Below, in pieces: positions 41,769-51,304 of a stretch of 64,000 nt of DNA. The stretch comes from Burkholderiales bacterium. GTDB lineage: Bacteria; Pseudomonadota; Gammaproteobacteria; Burkholderiales; Burkholderiaceae_C. Below the pieces are notes generated by a model. It made no database searches and was not told where the DNA came from. It was given only the letters and a program-made list of their open reading frames with translations. The stretch spans positions 1 to 64,000 of the forward strand of contig JAUVWL010000014.1 of the NCBI GenBank assembly GCA_030604135.1, in the 5' to 3' direction. The position numbers were made by a program, and so were the translations under genes. Within the stretch, counting starts at the first letter, position 1. Each line of letters opens with the position of its first letter.

Positions 41769-43156
41769 GCCTGACCACCACGCCCCTTCGCCTGTCCACC
41801 GCCTCGGCCGACTTTGAAGCGCAGTTCGCCCGTCGGCTGCACTGGTCGGCGGAGACGGACCATGCGATCGAGCAGCGCGTGGCGGATATCCTGGCCGACG
41901 TGCGGCGGCGCGGCGATGCGGCGGTGCTGGAGTACACCGCGCGCTTCGATGGACTGCAAGTCGCATCGATGACCGATCTGGAGTTGACGCAAGCCGACTT
42001 CAAGGCTGCCTTTGACGGCCTTCCCGCTGCGCAGCGCGAGGCGCTGCAGAGCGCGACGCGCCGCGTGCGCAGTTACCACGAGGCGCAGAAAAAGGCCTCC
42101 GGTGAAAGCTGGACCTACCGCGACGAAGACGGCAGCCTGCTGGGCCAGAAGGTCACGCCGCTGGACCGCGTGGGCATCTACGTGCCCGGTGGCAAGGCTG
42201 CATACCCGTCGAGCCTGATCATGAATGCGGTGCCGGCGCACGTGGCCGGCGTGCAGGAAATCATCATGGTGGTGCCGACCCCGGTGCGCGGCAGTGTGGC
42301 GACCGGCGGTAGCGGTGCCACCACCGCCACACGCGGAGAGCGAAACGATCTGGTGCTGGCCGCCGCCTACGTGGCCGGCGTCACGCGCGCCTTCACTGTG
42401 GGCGGCGCGCAGGCCGTGGCCGCGCTGGCCTACGGCACCGCCACCGTGCCCAAGGTCGACAAGATCACCGGCCCCGGCAATGCCTACGTGGCCAGTGCCA
42501 AGAAGCGCGTGTTTGGCACCGTGGGCATCGACATGATCGCCGGTCCGAGCGAAATCCTGGTGCTGGCCGACGGCAGCACGCCCGCCGAATGGGTGGCGAT
42601 GGACCTGTTCAGCCAGGCCGAGCACGACGAGCTGGCACAGTCCATCCTGCTGTGCCCGGACGCGGCCTACATCGACGCCGTGCAGGCCGCGATCGACCGT
42701 CTGCTGCCGACCATGCCGCGCGCGGCCATCATTGCCAAAAGCCTGAACGACCGGGGTGCGCTCATCCTCACGCGCGACATGCAAGAGGCCTGCGCCATCA
42801 GCAACCGCATCGCGCCCGAGCACCTGGAGGTGTCCAGCAGCGACCCGCACCGCTGGGAGCCGCTGCTCAAGCACGCCGGTGCCATCTTCCTGGGCGCCTA
42901 CACCAGCGAAAGCCTGGGCGACTACTGCGCCGGCCCGAACCACGTGCTGCCCACCAGCGGCACCGCGCGCTTCAGCTCCCCGTTGGGCGTGTACGACTTC
43001 CAGAAGCGCAGCAGCCTGATCGAGGTCAGCCAGGCCGGCGCCCAGCCGCTGGGCACCATCGCCGCCGAACTGGCCTATGGCGAGGGTCTGCAGGCCCATG
43101 CCCGTGCCGCCGAACTGCGCCTGAACGAAGTGCCGCCCATGAGAAAGTCCACATGA
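41765..43156 (+). CDS. hisD: Histidinol dehydrogenase
   Basis: Zinc enzyme that oxidises histidinol twice to histidine, the last two steps. The 463-residue product has [66 protein letters not shown] and [15 protein letters not shown]. It is about 25-30 residues longer than most homologues, mainly from a Gly/Thr-rich insert ([20 protein letters not shown]) after VVPTP. The start is ATG 41765 at the hisG stop (ATGA). Overlaps hisC by four bases. Confidence 0.96.
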   Translation: MSLTTTPLRLSTASADFEAQFARRLHWSAETDHAIEQRVADILADVRRRGDAAVLEYTARFDGLQVASMTDLELTQADFKAAFDGLPAAQREALQSATRRVRSYHEAQKKASGESWTYRDEDGSLLGQKVTPLDRVGIYVPGGKAAYPSSLIMNAVPAHVAGVQEIIMVVPTPVRGSVATGGSGATTATRGERNDLVLAAAYVAGVTRAFTVGGAQAVAALAYGTATVPKVDKITGPGNAYVASAKKRVFGTVGIDMIAGPSEILVLADGSTPAEWVAMDLFSQAEHDELAQSILLCPDAAYIDAVQAAIDRLLPTMPRAAIIAKSLNDRGALILTRDMQEACAISNRIAPEHLEVSSSDPHRWEPLLKHAGAIFLGAYTSESLGDYCAGPNHVLPTSGTARFSSPLGVYDFQKRSSLIEVSQAGAQPLGTIAAELAYGEGLQAHARAAELRLNEVPPMRKST

Positions 43157-44253
43157 ACGCGATGACCACCCCGCACCCGCTGCAGAACATCCGGCAGGAC
43201 ATCCAGTCCATGCACGCCTACGCCATCCAGGACTCGACCGGCATGGTCAAGCTGGACGCCATGGAGAACCCGTTCTCTCTGCCACCCGAGCTTCAGAAAG
43301 CCCTCGGCGAGCGGCTGGGGGCCGTGGCCATCAACCGCTACCCCGGCGCCCGCGTCGAAGACCTCAAGCAGGCCCTTTCCCGCTACGTCGACTTGCCCGA
43401 AGGCTGCGCACTGATGCTGGGCAACGGTTCCGACGAACTGATTTCGCTGCTGGCCATGGGCTGCGACGTGCCCGGTGCCAGCATCCTCGCGCCGCTGCCC
43501 GGCTTCGTGATGTACAGCATGAGCGCCCAACTGCAGGGGCTCGCCTTTCATGGCGTGGATCTGACGGCCGACTTCGAGCTCGATGAAGCGGCGATGCTGG
43601 CCGCCATGCGCGTCCACAAGCCGACCATCACCTACATCGCCTACCCGAACAACCCCACGGCCAATCTGTGGGATGCGGCAGTGATCCGCCGCCTGATCGC
43701 CGAGGCCGCCAGCTTCGGTGGCCTGGTGGTGATGGACGAGGCCTACCAGCCCTTCTCCAGCCACAGCTGGCTGGACGAAATCCGCGCCGACCCGGCGCCC
43801 AACGCCAACGTGTTGCTGATGCGGACGCTGTCCAAGTTCGGCCTGGCCGGTGTGCGCCTGGGGTACATGCTGGGTCCGCAGGCATTGGTGCATGAGGTGG
43901 ACAAGCTGCGGCCGCCCTACAACGTGAGCGTGCTCAACGCCGAATGCGCGCTGTTTGCCTTGGATCACGCTGACGTGTTTGCGCAACAGGCCCAGGCCAT
44001 TTGTGCCGAACGCGAACGCCTGAGCGCTGCGTTGGCGGCCATGCCGGGCGTGCAGGTCTTCCCCAGCCAGGCCAACATGGTGCTGGTGCGCGTGCCCGAC
44101 GCCCAGAAAGCCTTCGACGGACTGAAGGCGCGTGGCGTGCTGGTCAAGAATGTTTCTAAAATGCACCCACTGCTGGCCCATTGCCTGCGCCTGACGGTCG
44201 GTACCCCCGACGAGAACACGCAGATGATCGCCGCCCTGCAGTCCAGCCTATGA
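43153..44253 (+). CDS. hisC: Histidinol-phosphate aminotransferase
   Basis: PLP enzyme converting imidazole-acetol phosphate to histidinol phosphate. The 366-residue product has [45 protein letters not shown] and the PLP lysine in [14 protein letters not shown] (Lys228). Full length; ATG 43153 overlaps the hisD stop and the gene overlaps hisB by four bases. Confidence 0.95.
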   Translation: MNAMTTPHPLQNIRQDIQSMHAYAIQDSTGMVKLDAMENPFSLPPELQKALGERLGAVAINRYPGARVEDLKQALSRYVDLPEGCALMLGNGSDELISLLAMGCDVPGASILAPLPGFVMYSMSAQLQGLAFHGVDLTADFELDEAAMLAAMRVHKPTITYIAYPNNPTANLWDAAVIRRLIAEAASFGGLVVMDEAYQPFSSHSWLDEIRADPAPNANVLLMRTLSKFGLAGVRLGYMLGPQALVHEVDKLRPPYNVSVLNAECALFALDHADVFAQQAQAICAERERLSAALAAMPGVQVFPSQANMVLVRVPDAQKAFDGLKARGVLVKNVSKMHPLLAHCLRLTVGTPDENTQMIAALQSSL

Positions 44254-44861
44254 TCACCCCATCTTCCGCACCGGCCCGCGTGGCCGACGTCCAGCGCAAC
44301 ACGTCCGAGACGCAGATCCGCGTGCACGTCAACCTCGACGGATCAGGAAAGGCCGCCTTGTCCACCGGCATCGGCTTTTTCGACCACATGCTCGACCAGA
44401 TCGCCCGCCATGGGCTGATCGACCTGGAGATCGAGGCCAAGGGTGACCTGCACATCGACGGTCACCACACGGTGGAAGACGTGGGCATCACCCTGGGCCA
44501 GGCCTTTGCCAAGGCGGTGGGCGACAAAAAAGGGATCCGCCGCTACGGTCACGCCTACGTGCCGCTGGACGAAGCGCTCTCGCGCGTGGTGATCGACTTC
44601 TCAGGCCGTCCGGGCCTGCACATGCGCGTGCCTTTCAAGGCCGGCATGGTCGGCGCCTTCGATACCCAGCTGGCCTTCGAATTCTTCCAGGGCTTTGTCA
44701 ACCATGCGGGCGTGACGCTGCATATCGACAACCTGCATGGCGAGAATGCCCACCATCAGGCCGAGACTGTGTTCAAGGCCTTTGCCCGAGCGCTGCGCAT
44801 GGCCCTGGAGCGCGACGAGCGCATGGGCGACGTGATTCCCTCGACCAAGGGTTCTCTCTGA
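44250..44861 (+). CDS. hisB: Imidazoleglycerol-phosphate dehydratase
   Basis: Dehydrates IGP to imidazole-acetol phosphate with two manganese ions. The 203-residue monofunctional enzyme (no phosphatase domain, unlike E. coli HisB) has [16 protein letters not shown], the [11 protein letters not shown] metal motif and [23 protein letters not shown] 44250 overlaps the hisC stop. hisH follows by 16 bases. Confidence 0.96.
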   Translation: MITPSSAPARVADVQRNTSETQIRVHVNLDGSGKAALSTGIGFFDHMLDQIARHGLIDLEIEAKGDLHIDGHHTVEDVGITLGQAFAKAVGDKKGIRRYGHAYVPLDEALSRVVIDFSGRPGLHMRVPFKAGMVGAFDTQLAFEFFQGFVNHAGVTLHIDNLHGENAHHQAETVFKAFARALRMALERDERMGDVIPSTKGSL

Positions 44862-44877
44862 GACTTCGGACTGCCCG

Positions 44878-45540
44878 ATGAAACGCAAGACAGTGGCCGT
44901 GGTCGACTACGGCAGCGGCAACCTGCGCTCCGTGTCGCAGGCGGTGATGCATGTGGCGGCCGGATCCGGTCTGGATGTGGTGGTGACAGCGCGTGCCCAG
45001 GACGTGTTCGATGCCGAGCGCGTCGTCCTGCCGGGGCAAGGCCACATGGCCGACTGCATGCGCGAGCTGGCCCAGTCGGGGCTGCAGGCTGCCGTCCTCG
45101 ATGCCGCCGCGCGCAAGCCCTTGTTCGGGGTGTGTGTGGGCATGCAGATGCAGCTGGACCGCAGCGAGGAGGGGCCGACCGATGGTCTGGGCCTGATTCC
45201 GGGCGACGTCGTCCGCTTCCGTCTGGAAGGGCGCACCCAGCCCGATGGCAGCCGCTACAAGGTGCCCCAGATGGGCTGGAACCGTGTGCACCACGAACTG
45301 GGCCGGGGTCCATCGCACGCCCTGTGGGCCGGCATCCCCGATGGTGCCTGGTTCTACTTTGTTCACAGTTATTACGCCCGCCCGGCCCAGCAGGCCCACT
45401 GCGTGGGCGAAACCGACTACGGCGGGCGCTTTGCAGCGGCCATCGCACGCGATAACATTTTCGCGACCCAGTTTCACCCCGAAAAGAGCGCCGACCAGGG
45501 TCTGGCGCTCTACCGCAACTTCCTCACCTGGAACCCCTAA
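44878..45540 (+). CDS. hisH: Imidazole glycerol phosphate synthase, glutaminase subunit HisH
   Basis: Glutaminase partner of HisF that supplies ammonia. The 220-residue class I amidotransferase has [23 protein letters not shown], the nucleophile elbow FGVCVGMQM, and the catalytic His/Glu in [13 protein letters not shown]. Full length; hisA follows by 20 bases. Confidence 0.96.
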   Translation: MKRKTVAVVDYGSGNLRSVSQAVMHVAAGSGLDVVVTARAQDVFDAERVVLPGQGHMADCMRELAQSGLQAAVLDAAARKPLFGVCVGMQMQLDRSEEGPTDGLGLIPGDVVRFRLEGRTQPDGSRYKVPQMGWNRVHHELGRGPSHALWAGIPDGAWFYFVHSYYARPAQQAHCVGETDYGGRFAAAIARDNIFATQFHPEKSADQGLALYRNFLTWNP

Positions 45541-45560
45541 GGCGCCAACGCCCGACCGCC

Positions 45561-46301
45561 ATGCTGCTGATTCCCGCCATTGATCTCAAAGACGGCCAGT
45601 GTGTTCGCCTCAAGCAGGGCGACATGGACCAATCGACCGTGTTCGGCGAAGACCCGGCGGCCATGGCACGCAACTGGGTGGACAAGGGGGCCCGACGCCT
45701 GCACCTGGTCGACCTGAATGGTGCGTTTGCCGGCAAGCCCAAGAACGAGGTGGCCATCAAGTCCATCCTCAGGGAGGTGGGCAGCGAAATCGACGTGCAG
45801 CTCGGTGGCGGCATTCGGGACTTGGACACCATCGAGCGCTACCTCGACGCCGGGCTGCGCTACGTGATCATCGGCACAGCGGCCGTCAAGAACCCCGGCT
45901 TTCTGCAGGATGCCTGCACCGCCTTTGGCGGCCACATCATCGTCGGCCTGGACGCCAAGGACGGCAAGGTGGCCACCGATGGCTGGAGCAAGCTCACAGG
46001 CCACGAGGTGGTCGACCTGGGCAAGAAGTTCGAGGACTACGGTGTCGAATCCATCATTTACACCGACATCGGGCGCGACGGCATGCTCAGCGGCATCAAC
46101 ATTGAAGCCACCGTCAAGCTGGCACAGGCGCTGACCATTCCCGTCATTGCGTCGGGGGGGCTGTCGAACATGGATGACATCCGCAACTTGTGCGCGGTGG
46201 AGGAAGAGGGTGTCGAAGGCGTGATCTGCGGCCGCTCCATCTACAGCGGCGACCTCGATTTCGAAGCGGCGCAGCAGCTCGCTGATGAGCTGAACGGATG
46301 A
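45561..46301 (+). CDS. hisA: ProFAR isomerase HisA
   Basis: Amadori isomerase converting ProFAR to PRFAR. The 246-residue (beta-alpha)8 barrel has [17 protein letters not shown] with the catalytic aspartate, [34 protein letters not shown] and [14 protein letters not shown]. Full length. The stop is followed six bases later by a triplicated 83-bp repeat that separates it from hisF. Confidence 0.96.
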   Translation: MLLIPAIDLKDGQCVRLKQGDMDQSTVFGEDPAAMARNWVDKGARRLHLVDLNGAFAGKPKNEVAIKSILREVGSEIDVQLGGGIRDLDTIERYLDAGLRYVIIGTAAVKNPGFLQDACTAFGGHIIVGLDAKDGKVATDGWSKLTGHEVVDLGKKFEDYGVESIIYTDIGRDGMLSGINIEATVKLAQALTIPVIASGGLSNMDDIRNLCAVEEEGVEGVICGRSIYSGDLDFEAAQQLADELNG

Positions 46302-46306
46302 GCATG

Positions 46307-46555
46307 GCCCCCACGCTCCACCGCTGCGCGGGCCGCTGCCCCCCGAGGGGGTGCGTTTTGCCTTGGGGCGGCCCGGCGGCAAATTCAAAGCCCCCACGCT
46401 CCATCGCTGCGCGGGTCGCTGCCCCCCGAGGGGGTGCGTTTTGCCTTAGGGCGGCCCGGCGGCAAATTCAAAGCCCCCACGCTCCATCGCTGCGCGGGTC
46501 GCTGCCCCCCGAGGGGGTGCGTTTTGCCTTAGGGCGGCCCGGCGGCAAAACCTAT
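46307..46555. repeat. Three tandem copies of an 83-bp repeat between hisA and hisF
   Basis: Units begin at 46307, 46390 and 46473 with GCCCCCACGCTCC, contain CTGCGCGGG, the dyad CCCCC-CGA-GGGGG and GCGGCCCGGCGGCAAA. Copies 2 and 3 are identical through GGCAAA. Copy 1 differs at a few bases (for example CACCGC versus CATCGC, CCTTGG versus CCTTAG), and copy 3 loses its last bases. No spacers, so not CRISPR. Each unit can form a GC-rich hairpin. The core resembles an intergenic repeat I know from Comamonadaceae genomes. It fills nearly all of the 265-base hisA-hisF gap. Confidence 0.92.
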
Positions 46556-46566
46556 CTACTTGACCC

Positions 46567-47346
46567 ATGCTCGCTAAGCGCATCATCCCCTGCCTTGACG
46601 TGACCGGTGGTCGCGTGGTCAAGGGCGTCAATTTCGTCGAATTGCGCGACGCGGGTGATCCGGTGGAAATCGCCGCCCGCTACAACGAGCAGGGCGCCGA
46701 CGAACTGACTTTTCTGGACATCACCGCCACCAGCGACGGTCGCGACCTGATCCTGCACATCATTGAGGACGTGGCCTCGCAAGTCTTCATTCCGCTCACG
46801 GTCGGTGGTGGTGTGCGTACCGTGGAAGATGTGCGACGCCTGCTCAACGCGGGTGCCGACAAGACCAGTTTCAACTCGGCGGCCATCGCCAATCCGAAGG
46901 TCATTCGGGATGCGTCGGACAAGTACGGTGCCCAGTGCATCGTGGTGGCCATCGATGCGAAACGCCGCCTGGGCGATGACCTGGCTGAGCGCGGAGAAGG
47001 CTGGGACGTTTACAGCCACGGCGGCCGCAAGAACACCGGCCTGGATGCCGTGGCCTGGGCGCGCCAGATGGCCGAATACGGCGCCGGTGAGATCCTGCTG
47101 ACCAGCATGGACCGCGACGGCACCAAGAGCGGTTTTGACCTGGCGCTCACGCGCGCCGTGGCCGAGGCCGTCAGCGTGCCGGTCATCGCATCCGGCGGTG
47201 TGGGCAACCTCGACCACCTGGCCGACGGCGTGCAGCAGGGCGGGGCAGACGCGGTGCTGGCCGCCAGCATCTTCCATTACGGCGAGTTCACAGTGGCCCA
47301 GGCCAAACAGCGCATGGCCGAGCGGGGTATTCCGGTCAGGGTCTGA
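46567..47346 (+). CDS. hisF: Imidazole glycerol phosphate synthase, cyclase subunit HisF
   Basis: Forms IGP and AICAR from PRFAR and ammonia delivered by HisH. The 259-residue barrel has [22 protein letters not shown] with catalytic Asp, [41 protein letters not shown] with the second Asp, and [14 protein letters not shown]. Full length. Next on this strand is hisI, beyond a gene on the opposite strand. Confidence 0.97.
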   Translation: MLAKRIIPCLDVTGGRVVKGVNFVELRDAGDPVEIAARYNEQGADELTFLDITATSDGRDLILHIIEDVASQVFIPLTVGGGVRTVEDVRRLLNAGADKTSFNSAAIANPKVIRDASDKYGAQCIVVAIDAKRRLGDDLAERGEGWDVYSHGGRKNTGLDAVAWARQMAEYGAGEILLTSMDRDGTKSGFDLALTRAVAEAVSVPVIASGGVGNLDHLADGVQQGGADAVLAASIFHYGEFTVAQAKQRMAERGIPVRV

Positions 47347-47360
47347 GGATCGGGAGGCGT

Positions 47361-47858
47361 TCAGCCGCCTGCGTCGCGGGGCAAGCGCTCCTGGCGCTCC
47401 AGTCGGTCTTCCATTTCACCCAGGCTGGCGCTGAGGCTGTTGCCGGTCTGCTCGAACACCCGGGCCAGTTCGGCCTGTGAGCGTTCTATCTGCTGCTGCA
47501 ATGTCGCGGCATGGGCCTGCTGGCGCTCGTCCATCCGGGCCAGTTCGGTCCGCAGGTAGTCCTTGAGTTCGGTGAAGCGGGAGGCTTCGGCCTTGTCGGC
47601 CAGCTGCCTCTGCTCGGCCGCCTCGCGGCTGATGCGGCGCACCTCGATCAGGTGGGCGGTCTGCCCGAACACCATCAACAGCAGAAACGAGACCAGCAGA
47701 AGGCCCAGCATGCCCAGCAGCACCAGTCCCACGGGCGCCTGCACCTCGGTGAATGCCAGGTTCAATGTGGTGGGCCGGAACACCTCGTCCAGATTCAGGG
47801 CCACAAACCCGGCTACCAGCAGCAAGGCAACAATGAGAACAATGGCTCGAATGCTCAT
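47361..47858 (-). CDS. LapA-domain membrane protein, antisense within the his cluster
   Basis: A 165-residue inner-membrane protein with two helices (about 3-22, IRAIVLIVALLLVAGFVALNL, and about 42-65, GLVLLGMLGLLLVSFLLLMVF). The intervening VFRPTTLNLAFTEVQAPVG fits the LapA (lipopolysaccharide assembly) domain, and a long C-terminal coiled coil (about 75-160) follows. The start at 47858 has AGGAG eight bases upstream on the minus strand. E. coli LapA works with LapB/FtsH to control LpxC; whether this paralogue does is unknown. It lies 14 bases from the hisF end, convergent, and 90 bases from hisI, divergent. Confidence 0.8.
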   Translation of the reverse strand: MSIRAIVLIVALLLVAGFVALNLDEVFRPTTLNLAFTEVQAPVGLVLLGMLGLLLVSFLLLMVFGQTAHLIEVRRISREAAEQRQLADKAEASRFTELKDYLRTELARMDERQQAHAATLQQQIERSQAELARVFEQTGNSLSASLGEMEDRLERQERLPRDAGG

Positions 47859-47948
47859 GAAAAGGCTCCTGACAGCGGGCTGGGCATGGTAACCGCATTC
47901 TTTGGCGCTCACACACGCCTTATGCGCGATCGATGATAGATTCGTGGC

Positions 47949-48338
47949 ATGGACTGGACTGAGCAAGTGAAATGGGACGATCAGGGCCTGGTGCCCGTGA
48001 TCGCGCAAGAGGCGGCCACCGGCGACGTGCTGATGTTCGCCTGGATGAACCGCGAGGCCCTGACCCGGACCGCCGAACTGGGCCGCGCGGTCTACTTCAG
48101 CCGTTCCCGGGGCCGGCTCTGGTACAAGGGCGAAGAATCAGGGCACGTGCAAACCGTGCACGAAATCCGGCTGGACTGCGACAACGACGTGGTCCTGCTC
48201 AAGGTCACCCAGCTGGGGCATGAACCTGGCATCGCCTGCCATACGGGTCGCCACAGCTGTTTCTTCCAGCGCTTTCAGGACGGCCAGTGGACATCGGTTG
48301 ATCCGGTGCTCAAGGACCCCGAATCGATTTACCGATGA
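47949..48338 (+). CDS. hisI: Phosphoribosyl-AMP cyclohydrolase HisI
   Basis: Zinc enzyme opening the purine ring of PR-AMP. The 129-residue product has [33 protein letters not shown], and the zinc cysteines in RLDCDND and [13 protein letters not shown]. Monofunctional: HisE is separate and overlaps by four bases. Since the preceding gene is on the other strand, a promoter must exist in 47859-47948 or read-through comes from hisF. TAGATT at 47936 is a weak -10 candidate. Confidence 0.96.
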   Translation: MDWTEQVKWDDQGLVPVIAQEAATGDVLMFAWMNREALTRTAELGRAVYFSRSRGRLWYKGEESGHVQTVHEIRLDCDNDVVLLKVTQLGHEPGIACHTGRHSCFFQRFQDGQWTSVDPVLKDPESIYR

Positions 48339-48712
48339 GCCCCAGCATGAATGACACCGACGCCCTGGCGCGCCTGGCCGCCGTGATCGAGAGCCGCAAG
48401 CCGGCCAATGGCGGTGACCCCGAGAAGAGCTATGTGGCCCGTCTGCTGCACAAGGGGCCGGACGCCTTCCTCAAGAAGATCGGAGAGGAAGCCACCGAGG
48501 TGGTGATGGCGGCCAAGGATTGCGAGCAGGGGGCCGACGTGCAGAAACTGGTCAACGAAGTGGCCGACCTGTGGTTTCACAGCATGATCGCCCTGGCCCA
48601 CGCGGGTTGCAGCCCGTCCGACGTGGTGGCCGAGCTTGTCCGGCGTGAGGGGCTGAGCGGACTGGAAGAAAAGGCCTTGCGCAAAGCGCTGGCCCGTGAG
48701 GCGGGAGCCTGA
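48335..48712 (+). CDS. hisE: Phosphoribosyl-ATP pyrophosphatase HisE
   Basis: Hydrolyses PR-ATP to PR-AMP. The 125-residue MazG-like protein has [31 protein letters not shown] with the EExxE metal site, then [19 protein letters not shown] 48335 overlaps the hisI stop; ATG 48347 is an alternative four codons later. Confidence 0.95.
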   Translation: MSPSMNDTDALARLAAVIESRKPANGGDPEKSYVARLLHKGPDAFLKKIGEEATEVVMAAKDCEQGADVQKLVNEVADLWFHSMIALAHAGCSPSDVVAELVRREGLSGLEEKALRKALAREAGA

Positions 48713-48735
48713 ATTCCCCAGGAGGAAGAGCCGAG

Positions 48736-49134
48736 ATGCCCGGAAACGACGACATCATCGACGTACAACCCAAGGATGACGCCCGGGCCGAATCGCTCAA
48801 GACCGTCGGCTGGATCAGCTATGTGCTGCACCTGGTCGTGGCCGTGGCCGCGGTGCTGCCGGGTGCGCAGCCCAGCATTGCTTTGCTGGTGGTGGCCCTC
48901 GTCATCGACCTGGTCAAGCGCAGTGACGCCGCTGGCACCTGGCAGGACAGCCATTTCAGCTGGCGCATCCGCACTGTGATCTGGGCGGCCTTCTGGTACC
49001 TGGTGACCTGGCCGCTCTGGCTGGCCCTCATTCTGCCGGGCATGCTGGCCTGGTTCGTCATTTCCATCTGGTTCCTCTACCGCATCGTCAAAGGCATGGT
49101 GCGGATGAACGACAACCGCCCCGTGGCCTCCTGA
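48736..49134 (+). CDS. DUF4870-like small membrane protein
   Basis: A 132-residue protein with three predicted helices (about 23-42, 45-60 and 84-118) in the pattern of DUF4870. A short acidic N-terminus (MPGNDDIIDVQPKDDARAES) leads to TVGWISYVLHLVVAV and a dense WPLWLALILPGMLAWFVISIWFLYRIVKGM end. Function unknown. It has AGGAGG before ATG 48736, lies 23 bases after hisE and 10 before hinT, and is probably in the same transcript. Confidence 0.75.
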   Translation: MPGNDDIIDVQPKDDARAESLKTVGWISYVLHLVVAVAAVLPGAQPSIALLVVALVIDLVKRSDAAGTWQDSHFSWRIRTVIWAAFWYLVTWPLWLALILPGMLAWFVISIWFLYRIVKGMVRMNDNRPVAS

Positions 49135-49144
49135 CCCACCGCCC

Positions 49145-49507
49145 ATGACCATGCACGACCCCAACTGCATCTTCTGCAAGATCATTGCCGGCCAGATCCC
49201 GTCAAGAAAAGTCTATGAAGACGAGGATGTGTTCGCCTTTCACGACATCAACCCCTGGGCGCCTGTTCATTTCCTGCTGGTGCCCAAGCTGCACCTGCCG
49301 TCGATGGCCCAGGCCGGCCCGGAACACGAACGGCTGCTGGGCAAAATGATGCTGTTGGCCCCTCGCCTGGCCATGGAGCAGGGCTGTAATCCGTATCCTG
49401 AGGGCGGGTTTCGCATCGTCTGCAACACCGGGGCAGAGGGAGGGCAGGAGGTGCACCACCTTCACATCCACGTCATGGGCGGGCCCAGGCCCTGGCTGCG
49501 CGGGTGA
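49145..49507 (+). CDS. hinT: HIT-family nucleotide hydrolase (HinT-like)
   Basis: Purine nucleoside phosphoramidase of the histidine-triad family. The 120-residue product begins DPNCIFCKIIAGQIPSRKVYEDED and ends with the triad HHLHIHVMGG (His105, His107, His109). Start at ATG 49145 (MTMHDP); ATG 49151 is two codons later. Located between the his genes and tat genes, a common Burkholderiales arrangement. Confidence 0.93.
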   Translation: MTMHDPNCIFCKIIAGQIPSRKVYEDEDVFAFHDINPWAPVHFLLVPKLHLPSMAQAGPEHERLLGKMMLLAPRLAMEQGCNPYPEGGFRIVCNTGAEGGQEVHHLHIHVMGGPRPWLRG

Positions 49508-49560
49508 GCTTGCCTGGCGCGGGAATCCACAGAAAGTCTGTTCGAACTCCCGCCCCGGCG

Positions 49561-49566
49561 TAGAAT
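49561..49566 (+). promoter_or_regulatory. Candidate -10 element of tatABC
   Basis: TAGAAT lies 58 bases before the tatA start in the 116-base gap after hinT. There is no convincing -35 at 16-18 bp. Tentative. Confidence 0.3.
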
Positions 49567-49623
49567 CACACCAACAGGGCCGGGCACAGCGCCTGCGGCC
49601 CCTCATCCTTTCGGAGATATCGT

Positions 49624-49863
49624 ATGGGTACGTTTTCCATCTGGCACTGGCTGGTGGTGTTGCTGATCGTGGTCATGGTGTTCGGCACCAAGAAGCTGAA
49701 AAACCTGGGATCTGACCTCGGCGGTGCCGTCAAGGGTTTCAAGGACGGCATGAAGGACGCCCAGACCGGTGATGCCACACCCGAAGCCCCGGCGGCCAAG
49801 GTCACGCAGGACACAAAGTCCGACCAGGGCGCGATCGACGTCGAAGCCAAGCAGAAAAGCTGA
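49624..49863 (+). CDS. tatA: Sec-independent protein translocase TatA
   Basis: Pore-forming subunit of the twin-arginine pathway for folded proteins. The 79-residue product has one N-terminal helix ([18 protein letters not shown]), the hinge [14 protein letters not shown], an amphipathic helix ([14 protein letters not shown]) and a disordered acidic tail. GGAG lies several bases before ATG 49624. First gene of tatABC. Confidence 0.96.
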   Translation: MGTFSIWHWLVVLLIVVMVFGTKKLKNLGSDLGGAVKGFKDGMKDAQTGDATPEAPAAKVTQDTKSDQGAIDVEAKQKS

Positions 49864-49958
49864 TGACCGGTTTGGCGCCGGCTCAAGCGCTGGCCGCCAG
49901 ATACCCGATCCGGTCCTGCGCCCGCAGGCCCGGGATCTGTCTGCACCATCGCTGAAAC

Positions 49959-50471
49959 ATGATTGATCTGGGCATATCCAAGCTCGCCCTCATCGGGGTG
50001 GTGGCGCTCGTGGTCATTGGCCCCGAGAAGTTGCCGAAGGTCGCCCGCACGGTGGGCGCCTTGTTGGGGAAGGCGCAACGGTATGTGGCCGACGTCAAGG
50101 CCGAGGTCAGCCGCTCCATTGAGCTGGAAGAGCTCAAGAAGATGAAAGAGTCGGTGGAAAGCGCTGCCCGGGATGTGGAGTCCTCGGTCAACACCACCAC
50201 GGCCGACTTTGAAAAATCCTGGTCTGAAGTGACCGCAGGCCTGGAATCCTCCGGCAGCAGCGGCTACGACGACAACACCCGCACCGATGCGCTGGGGGCG
50301 ATCGGCTCACCGGTCTATCCGGTCTACAAGCATCCCCGCAAGAACTGGCGCATCAAGCAGAAGGCCATGCCCCAGTGGTTCAAGGCCCGCGCTGGCATCC
50401 GCACCCAGACCCAGTCGGGCGCCGCTCGCGTGGCGCGCTTTCGGCCCCGTCCCTTCAAAGCCCCGCGCTGA
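49959..50471 (+). CDS. tatB: Sec-independent protein translocase TatB
   Basis: Receptor-complex subunit with TatC. The 170-residue product has [33 protein letters not shown] with the Glu in the helix and the GPEKLP hinge of TatB, an amphipathic helix ([30 protein letters not shown]) and a basic tail ([10 protein letters not shown]). It lies 95 bases after tatA; this gap holds no clear element. Its stop overlaps the tatC start by one base (TGATG). Confidence 0.95.
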   Translation: MIDLGISKLALIGVVALVVIGPEKLPKVARTVGALLGKAQRYVADVKAEVSRSIELEELKKMKESVESAARDVESSVNTTTADFEKSWSEVTAGLESSGSSGYDDNTRTDALGAIGSPVYPVYKHPRKNWRIKQKAMPQWFKARAGIRTQTQSGAARVARFRPRPFKAPR

Positions 50472-51262
50472 TGTCTGAACCCGACAAGAAGACCGACGAA
50501 CTCGCCGGTACCGAGCAGCCTTTTGTTCAGCACCTCATGGAGCTGCGAGACCGTATCCTGTACGGTCTTGCTGGCTTGGTGGTGTGCATGGCCGCCTTGG
50601 CCATCTGGCCAGGCCCCAGCGGCTTGATCGACTTCATCGCCCAGCCCATCCGGGCGCACATGCCCGAAGACGCCAAACTGATCGCGGTGGGGGTCTTCAC
50701 GCCCTTCTTTGTGCCGCTGAAAGTGCTGGCCATGGGGGCCTTGCTGATGTCGCTGCCCTGGTGGATGTACCAGGTCTGGGCCTTTGTCGCTCCCGGACTC
50801 TACAGCCACGAGAAGCGGTTTGCGATTCCCCTGATTGTGGTGGGCAGCCTGCTGGCCTACCTGGGCATTGCCTTCGTGCAGTTTTTTGTGCTGGACAAGA
50901 TGTTCGGCTTCATCCAGGGGTTCACACCCTCCAGCGTGGCCGCCACCCCCGACATCGCATCCTATGTCGAGGCCATCCTGTCCCTCTACCTGGCCTTCGG
51001 ACTGGCTTTTCAGGTGCCCATCGTAGTGGTGCTGCTGGTCCGTCTGGAAATGGTTTCTGTCCAGAAACTCAAGGATTTCAGGGGTTACTTCATCGTGGTG
51101 GCTTTCATCATCGCTGCCATCGTCACCCCACCCGACGTGATCTCCCAGCTCGCGCTGGCGATTCCGATGTGCCTGCTGTACGAACTGGGTATCTGGGGCT
51201 CCAGGTGGTTTGCCAAATCCACCCGGCCCGAGACCGACAGCGCAGAAAAAGAGGCTTCCTGA
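50471..51262 (+). CDS. tatC: Sec-independent protein translocase TatC
   Basis: Six-helix membrane receptor for twin-arginine signals. The 263-residue product has QPFVQHLMELRDRILYGLAG (conserved HLxELRxR), FTPFFVPLKVLAMGALLMSLPWWMYQVWAFVAPGLYSHEKR in segments, and AAIVTPPDVISQLALAIPMCLLYELGI. ATG 50471 overlaps tatB; an upstream in-frame ATG at 50375 lies inside tatB and is rejected. It converges with the protease gene at 51305. Confidence 0.97.
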   Translation: MSEPDKKTDELAGTEQPFVQHLMELRDRILYGLAGLVVCMAALAIWPGPSGLIDFIAQPIRAHMPEDAKLIAVGVFTPFFVPLKVLAMGALLMSLPWWMYQVWAFVAPGLYSHEKRFAIPLIVVGSLLAYLGIAFVQFFVLDKMFGFIQGFTPSSVAATPDIASYVEAILSLYLAFGLAFQVPIVVVLLVRLEMVSVQKLKDFRGYFIVVAFIIAAIVTPPDVISQLALAIPMCLLYELGIWGSRWFAKSTRPETDSAEKEAS

Positions 51263-51304
51263 CCCCGCATCGCGCGCGGCTGCATGCCGCATTCAGTGCG
51301 TCGA

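Noticed and set aside
41537..43099. Long open frame antisense to hisG-hisD
   Set aside because: Same codon-bias artefact; the product is Gly/His/Gln-rich without a family.
46307..46555. CRISPR array
   Set aside because: Units are directly abutting with no spacers and no cas genes are present.
46298..46603. Open frame of 101 codons across the 83-bp repeats, starting at the hisA stop
   Set aside because: It reads through the repeat in three different frames because 83 is not a multiple of three; no conserved protein is formed and it overlaps hisF.
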